From: Cubamyces lactineus
Lineage: Eukaryota > Basidiomycota > Agaricomycetes > Polyporales > Polyporaceae
Direction: 5' to 3'
Assembly: GCA_022376465.1 (NCBI GenBank)
Contig: JACDTU010000001.1
Location: 2,728,001 to 2,792,000 of the forward strand
DNA: 64,000 bases
Part shown: one piece after another, positions 58,745 through 64,000 of the stretch
Position numbering within the stretch: position 1 is the first letter of the stretch
Layout: every line of letters begins with the position of its first letter
The notes under the pieces: generated by a model
Told to the model about the DNA's origin: nothing
Databases searched by the model: none
Seen by the model: only the letters and a program-made list of their open reading frames with translations
Translations under genes and position numbers: made by a program

Positions 58745-60697
58745 TCACTGCGAGAAGTTCTTGATGCCGTTGAAGTTAGTGATCGGACCAGCAGAACCAC
58801 CAGACACTTTCAGGGCGGACCAGTCCCAGGTACCTGTGGAAAGCGGTCATGGCAACCGTCAGAACATGTCACTACTCACAGATGCTAGTGGAAGTGTCTC
58901 GGAGAGAGAGGGGGGTGAAGGGAGGGATGACTGACCGGTGCAAGACCCAGAACCACAGTTCACCGCGACGCGCATCGCGTCGCTGTTGACGGTCAGCGTG
59001 TTCGTGGCGCCGACGAAGTTCACACCCTGTTGAAAGAGGGTACGATATCGATTAGTCGCATGGCGTGAGGTGACAAGCGCTCTCTGGAGTCTGAGGGGCT
59101 CATACTCACGGAGAGCTTCACGCCATTTCCAGGGGTGCCAAGTGTGTCGGGGTAGCTCTAAAGGTAGAGTGAGGGTAATTAGAAGAGTCCTGCGTGAATC
59201 AGAACTGTGTGACCCGTACTTGGTCAATGAGAACACCGAACTGGCGGAGGCCCGTGCCGGTGTTGCCAGAGTAAGTAATGTTTGTGACGGTCGAGTCTGT
59301 AGCAGAGGCCTTGGTCTTGATGCGGAGAGCCTGGTCGCTGTTCGTGAATTTATTGAGATATTGGTCCCGCAGCTGGTGAGGACAGATGAGAATACATACT
59401 TGTTTGTGATGGTGTTGTCCTGGATGACGATGCCAGACACAGTGACGTCGGAGCTGATGGATCCCTGCAGGTGCATGAAGAGTTGAACGCTGCACTCGAC
59501 TTCAATAAACGAGTGGGCTCGGCTTACCACTGAGATGCCGTGGCCACCAGTGCAGGTGTTACGTTGGAAGACGATGTTGCTACCCTTGTTGATAGCAAGG
59601 CAATCGTCCTGGTTGTGGATCGTGCTATGACAGGTTACGTGTGTCAACAATAGGAAGACGCAAACCTGTTGTGAACGGCACAAACCTGTCCTCGATAGTC
59701 AGGTCCGTCGTGCTGACGTCGAAGCCATCAGTGTTGTGGCCCGCAGCCTTGCCATCGCTTTTGGAGTTGGGAGCGTCGCCAGCGGCTGTCGTTGTCAGGG
59801 ATGTAAGTATGAAGCAGTAAAGCGCAAGTTTTGAAGCGTCCGTACAGTCGTCAATGGTGAGCTGAGACATCACCAGAGGAGCCGGGTTCGACACGCTGTA
59901 CACCCGGGCCGGCGAGTTGAGAACCTTGACGTTCTGCACCGGAGCAATGAGTCTGGGAAGTCCAGGAAGTACCGGACGAAGCACTTACGGAGTATGTACC
60001 CGAAATCTTGATCCTGGACAGGAATAACGGAACCTTGTCAGCTAATGTTCTCAGACACAGCAAGCCACGTCTTAACCTACTTCATCATAGGAGCCGGCTT
60101 CGTCACACCGCCGTTCCCTCCTTGGCCATCCTGCCTCAGTCCTCAGTACACGTTCTTTTATCCACAGAGAGGATGAACTACCCAGTACGAGGGGCCGTTC
60201 CCATCGAAGGTATGTCCGTTGCCGTTGACTGTCGGGGATGCGCGCGTGAGTGCGGCTGCAGTGCCACGGCAAATACTCGAAGCCTACATGTGATCGACTT
60301 CCCACTGCGCGAGGTCCGAGTCCTTCAGTGACACAGAACGCGGTGCGCAGTGTGCAAATCTTACCTGACTTGGAAGAGGGGCCCCTCCCAGTCCTTGACG
60401 GCGAAGGTCACGTCGCCCTCTGCGTGTCACACCAGGAATAGGTGAGCTAAACTGAGCACTGCTGCCGGATGGATCTGCCGACGCACGCATGTTCACCGTC
60501 GTGCCGTCCGCAAGGTCGAGGTTGAACGTCTCGCCGGCGGGGACGGTGAACGAGTTGATGTTCACCGTCGTGCACTTGACCGCGTCGTCGACGTCGTCCA
60601 GAGACGAGATCGTGCCCGTGCAATCGCTCGCCGCGGGTGCGGCGAAGATGACGCGGGCGAACACGAGGAGAGCGGCGAGGCGAAGAAAGGCGGACAT
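58745..60697 (-). CDS. endopolygalacturonase (GH28)
   Basis: Secreted hydrolase of the alpha-1,4-galacturonan backbone of pectin. It starts [20 protein letters not shown] (signal peptide) at 60697 and ends IKNFSQ at 58745. It is about 370 aa in a dozen or more short exons. GH28 motifs in order are [10 protein letters not shown] (about 60200), NTDGFDVS (about 59730), [10 protein letters not shown] (about 59600), GGHGIS (about 59545) and ALRIKT (about 59320). These are the full catalytic set, Asp-Asp-Asp plus His and Arg-Lys. A small exon encoding part of SGKSITF lies near 60290-60310 between the exons for PLFQV and NGNGHTF. I followed most junctions but did not check total frame closure. Unlike the first GH28 gene in the window, the His and RIK motifs are intact, so this is the endo-type. 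Confidence 0.92.
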
Positions 60698-62835
60698 GTT
60701 GTTGGGCTTGACTGTGCAGAGGACCTGGGGACCACGACCAAATCCTCCAGCGCACACTGGCCTTATAAGCAACGCATCGGATAAATCTGCGGGACGAGGT
60801 GCATCGCAGCTTCGTGCAGAACGCTTCGCACATCATGCACGCGCGGTGTCATGAGATGCTGGAACATTCACCAGTACACGGTAGCACATGCACCGGCAGT
60901 GAGAACGCGGAGATATTGAAATGGACAACACGATGTCTTGAAGAAGGAAGGCGTCCGTACCCCACAATGGGTCCCGCTTCGGTTCTCTCCGGCGCGTGGC
61001 GAGTCGCGCTCTGCCAACGATCCAGGAAGACGAGAAAATTTAAGCTCGACCTACCCACGGATGTGGTAGTACTTACAGAACGATATGGTGCGTTCTCGCA
61101 GTAAGACAGCAGGGAACAGAGATAAATCCTCACGGCGCTGAGGTGAGCCTCACCAGTTGAATGACGACACTCGCGGAAAGCAAGAGAGCAACCCACAACC
61201 GCACATAGCACATATTTCGTCGTCCGGGTGCTAAAGCTACCATGAAGTCAGATCCACCGATCATCGCCTCGCCCGTTCTGTAATAAAGGGCTTCTCACCT
61301 GATTTACCAAGCCGCTTCTACGGAACCTGGGGGGTACCAAATATCGCTATGGTAGCGCCCCCGCAATAGGAAGCACTGACCCGCCTCTCAAGCCGCGACA
61401 CCTCTGCCAAAAACCTAGAAAACGAGTATCATCGCCTGTAACACGACAGCATTGGCAATGGACGCTCGAGCGAGTCCAAGCTCAAGCAATCCTCAACGGA
61501 TACAAGTGGACTTTCGCAGACCACCTACACGTTGTCCACATTCAAACGTCATATCCGTCCTACCCCGCACGGTAGCATCGCCAAAAGAAGTGTCGCGGGA
61601 CCCACGACCGAGCCAAGCACGCCCTCCGCTTCCCTTTCTCGCACCGTCGCCCCACAGGGCCCACCCACCTCGCGGGCCGCCCAACGGTCCGGCGGGCGCA
61701 GAACCTTCATACGAACGCAGCAAGGCCCCGACATTTACGCCCGCTGTCCAGGACGCCTCCTGCGCCCCGGTCGCCGCTAGCCAAACCGGTGCCCAATGAA
61801 CCCAATCTCGGTAGCGCGTCCACGCAGGCATACCCAGCCAGCCACCTGGGCGACCTGGCAGAAAGGCTCAGAGCGGCCCGCCGCCTCTGCGGGCTCTCAC
61901 ACCGCCGCCGAAGCATAACCCTAGTTGAAGCGGGGGCCAATCGCTGTCAGCGTCGGCAGCCGCAGGACGGGTCATACGCACTCACGCTTGCGGCTCGACC
62001 TGGCAGGCACCCGAATGGAAGTCTCTTCAAAGTCGAAATGGGGCACGGAGTCCGGGCGTGCGTATATTACCGCGTCTTCTTTGCCAGCCCGCGGTCCCGA
62101 TGGACGGCTCCAGACCCGTCGCTAGAGCAATATGAATCACCCCGCAACGTCAGCCGTCCCAACCGTTCCAAGTCCAGCGCGACCCTGAAAAGCGCTAGCG
62201 CGCGTCTAATATTTCACCAGTAATGTGCGTATGTGCATGTAAGGATACAGAGGGGGAGAACGGGAGGAGAGGCATAGGTCGGCTGGTACGATAGAACAAA
62301 CACCGCAGAGGCGGTTTAATAAGGTAGTACAACGAGACGAACTCCGATCTAGATGGTGAGGATGGGTGGTGGCCAGAAACAGACAGGTGTGAAGAAGTGT
62401 CTAGGAGATCCAACGTGATATATCTCCAGGAGGGCAAGTGGGGCGACGGGCTAATCTGCCTGTAAGGTTTTGCGAAGTAGTCAAAGGGAGGACAGATAGG
62501 ACGGGGTAGTGTGGGCGTGAAACGAGGAGGTAGATCAAGCTCCAGATGGCAAGGAGATCATACGGGGTAGATGGGGATAGAGGAGTAGGCAGAGAGAAGA
62601 GGGAGGAGGACGAATGAGAGACACGAGGATGACGGAGGAAAGAGGATGGAGGGATATGCATAGTGGTGTCGTCGAGGGGAGGATAGGGATGCATGGGTGG
62701 CGGGTCGTGTTATGCGCGCGCAAGGACAGAGAGGCAGAGAGACGGAGACGGAGACAGAGTGAAGACGCGAACATGAGCGAATATGAAAAGATAAATATCC
62801 AAAGCCGCTCCCAAGCGGGACCGCACGGCGCATCA
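60698..62835. other. 2.1-kb intergenic, no supported gene
   Basis: The left end is the endopolygalacturonase promoter. A plus-strand frame from 61452 (115 codons, Pro/Ser/Arg-rich) and overlapping frames to 62223 have no domain, and I could not connect them. The right end (62380-62790) is purine-rich on the plus strand and should be the 3' UTR of the edge gene. Confidence 0.45.
60763..60768 (-). promoter_or_regulatory. TATA box of endopolygalacturonase gene
   Basis: TTATAA within GCTTATAAGG on the minus strand lies 66-71 bp upstream of the start codon at 60697. The spacing matches the TATA box of the other GH28 gene. Confidence 0.55.
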
Positions 62836-64000
62836 TCACCCAGACATAGTGTTGTAGAACTTGTACTCGCCCCACATCTCCGCACCAGGTGTAGCGACGG
62901 GCTCGCTCTGCGGCTGCTGTGTCTGCTGCTGCTGCGCCCAGCCCTGGACATGGGACGACACGCCCATCCCCGGATGCGGATGATGCCCGTGCCCATGTCC
63001 GTGCGAGCTCGGTGGAGGGACGTACTCATGCGGGTGAGAATGCGACGTCGCGTACGCAGAGTGGTGCGTCCGGTCCTGCTGAGGTTGCTGTGGTTGCATG
63101 TAGTGCTGCTGCTGCTGTTGTTGTTCGTGCCTGTGCGGGAGCGTCGTCATCGCCGGCGCGATGCTACCCGTGCCCGCCCCGGAGGGATCCATGGGCGCAG
63201 GAGCAGACATGATGCCCATGCCAATACCATGCGGGTGACCCACGGGACCGCTCTCGTACCCCGAGGAAGGCCCGGCAGAGGGTGCATAGGGTATGTAATA
63301 CCCAGGTTGGCTTGTAGGAGGGTATGCGGTCGCAGGACTCTGCTGGGGATACCGGCTCTGCGGCTGGGGTTCGTACATTGTCGCGGACTGAGGCGAGTCG
63401 TAGTTGCTGTGAGCGCTGTACCTTCGATCGTCGATCATGTCGTCCCCGCTGCTATACGGCATGCTGTAGTCGTCCTGCTGCTGCATATGGTCTTGCGCTG
63501 TCGACGCTGTAGTCGGAGCAGATGGCGGATAGCTGTCGTACGGCGTAGAAACGGAAGGCGACTCGGGGACCGAGCCAGACGCACGCGACGAATTGCTGGG
63601 AGGCAATGAAATCTTGATAGTCGACGTCAAGGGAGAAGGAGGTGGAGGGGCCGCACGCGCAGAGGGAGCAGGCGTAGCCCCAGCAGCGGTGGAGACCGAC
63701 GACGTACGCTGCCGCCTCGGCACTGACTGCCCAGTCATCTGTCGAACGATGAGCGAGCCGTCGTGCGCCTTCGCGCTGTTCTTCTCCTTTCCTTTCTCCT
63801 TGTCTTTCTCCTTCGCCTGCTTCTTCGCGTCTGGCTTCGTCTTCCCCTCCCGGGCTGCTAACGCATCCTTGCTCGACTGCGAGGCACGAGACAACGATGA
63901 AGAGCCAGAAGCGCGTGGCGTGGCGTCCGCTCTCGATGAGCTGACGGACGCGCCGACGAAAGGCAGCTGGAAGCCCGACGAAGTGATGAGCGGCTCTGGC
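62836..64000 (-). CDS. Gln/His/Ser/Pro-rich protein, 5' end missing
   Basis: An open frame runs from the right edge of the window to a stop at 62836 (388 codons here), so the N-terminus lies outside. The visible part starts with a Ser-rich segment (PLITSSGFQLPFVG). A highly charged Lys/Glu/Asp block follows, near 63765-63850. After it come Pro/Ser/Tyr-rich stretches, a polyGln run near 63105-63125 and a His-rich end (SHGHGHGHHPHPGM), closing with EYKFYNTMSG. This composition is usual for disordered tails of fungal transcription regulators, but no DNA-binding domain is visible in this part. No intron is needed in the window. The first in-frame ATG visible (63894) is unlikely to be the true start because the frame stays open beyond it. 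Confidence 0.7.
   Translation of the reverse strand, partial: PEPLITSSGFQLPFVGASVSSSRADATPRASGSSSLSRASQSSKDALAAREGKTKPDAKKQAKEKDKEKGKEKNSAKAHDGSLIVRQMTGQSVPRRQRTSSVSTAAGATPAPSARAAPPPPSPLTSTIKISLPPSNSSRASGSVPESPSVSTPYDSYPPSAPTTASTAQDHMQQQDDYSMPYSSGDDMIDDRRYSAHSNYDSPQSATMYEPQPQSRYPQQSPATAYPPTSQPGYYIPYAPSAGPSSGYESGPVGHPHGIGMGIMSAPAPMDPSGAGTGSIAPAMTTLPHRHEQQQQQQHYMQPQQPQQDRTHHSAYATSHSHPHEYVPPPSSHGHGHGHHPHPGMGVSSHVQGWAQQQQTQQPQSEPVATPGAEMWGEYKFYNTMSG

Noticed and set aside
62614..63609. Plus-strand 331-codon frame
   Set aside because: Arg/Val/Leu-rich antisense shadow of the edge gene's Gln/His/Ser-rich coding strand.

Overview
The window is nuclear DNA of a filamentous basidiomycete. The evidence is very intron-dense genes (introns of about 50-100 nt with GT...AG ends and CTGAC/TTGAC-like branch points), a Clp1 homologue (a mushroom-type developmental regulator), a NoxB-type NADPH oxidase, a COP9 signalosome subunit and several pectin-active enzymes. 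A wood- or litter-decay Agaricomycete, perhaps Polyporales, is my inference. No mitochondrial, bacterial or viral block is visible.

Left part (1-25 kb): gene-poor and GC-rich, with many short tandem repeats. It holds one doubtful hypothetical gene (84-893, minus), a glutamine-rich bZIP transcription factor (5999-7709, minus) and a seven-exon GNAT acetyltransferase (18413-19733, minus). The rest shows only short unconnected reading frames.

Middle part (25-50 kb): gene-rich. In order it holds a NoxB-type NADPH oxidase (25099-27214, minus), a 15-exon secreted GH28 enzyme (28735-31188, minus), tRNA-Gly(GCC), an unrecognised protein (32868-33711, plus), tRNA-Ala(CGC), two tandem paralogous ABCC-type ABC transporters (35100-41319 and 41738-47922, both plus), and COP9 signalosome subunit 1 (48160-50056, minus) with tRNA-Ile(AAT) upstream.

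Right part (50-64 kb): tRNA-Gly(GCC) copy 2, a Clp1-like gene (51687-52747, minus), tRNA-Gly(GCC) copy 3, a secreted and probably GPI-anchored alginate-lyase-superfamily protein (56353-58221, plus), an endopolygalacturonase (58745-60697, minus) and the 3' part of a Gln/His/Ser/Pro-rich protein that runs off the right edge.

Two themes recur: acidic-polysaccharide degradation (two GH28 enzymes and one lyase-like protein) and sexual or multicellular development (noxB, csn1, clp1, bZIP). The tandem ABC pair is a recent-looking duplication that keeps the same exon layout. Exon models for the GNAT, noxB, first GH28, csn1, clp1 and lyase genes were checked by reading-frame arithmetic and close without a remainder. 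The bZIP model has one unresolved junction.
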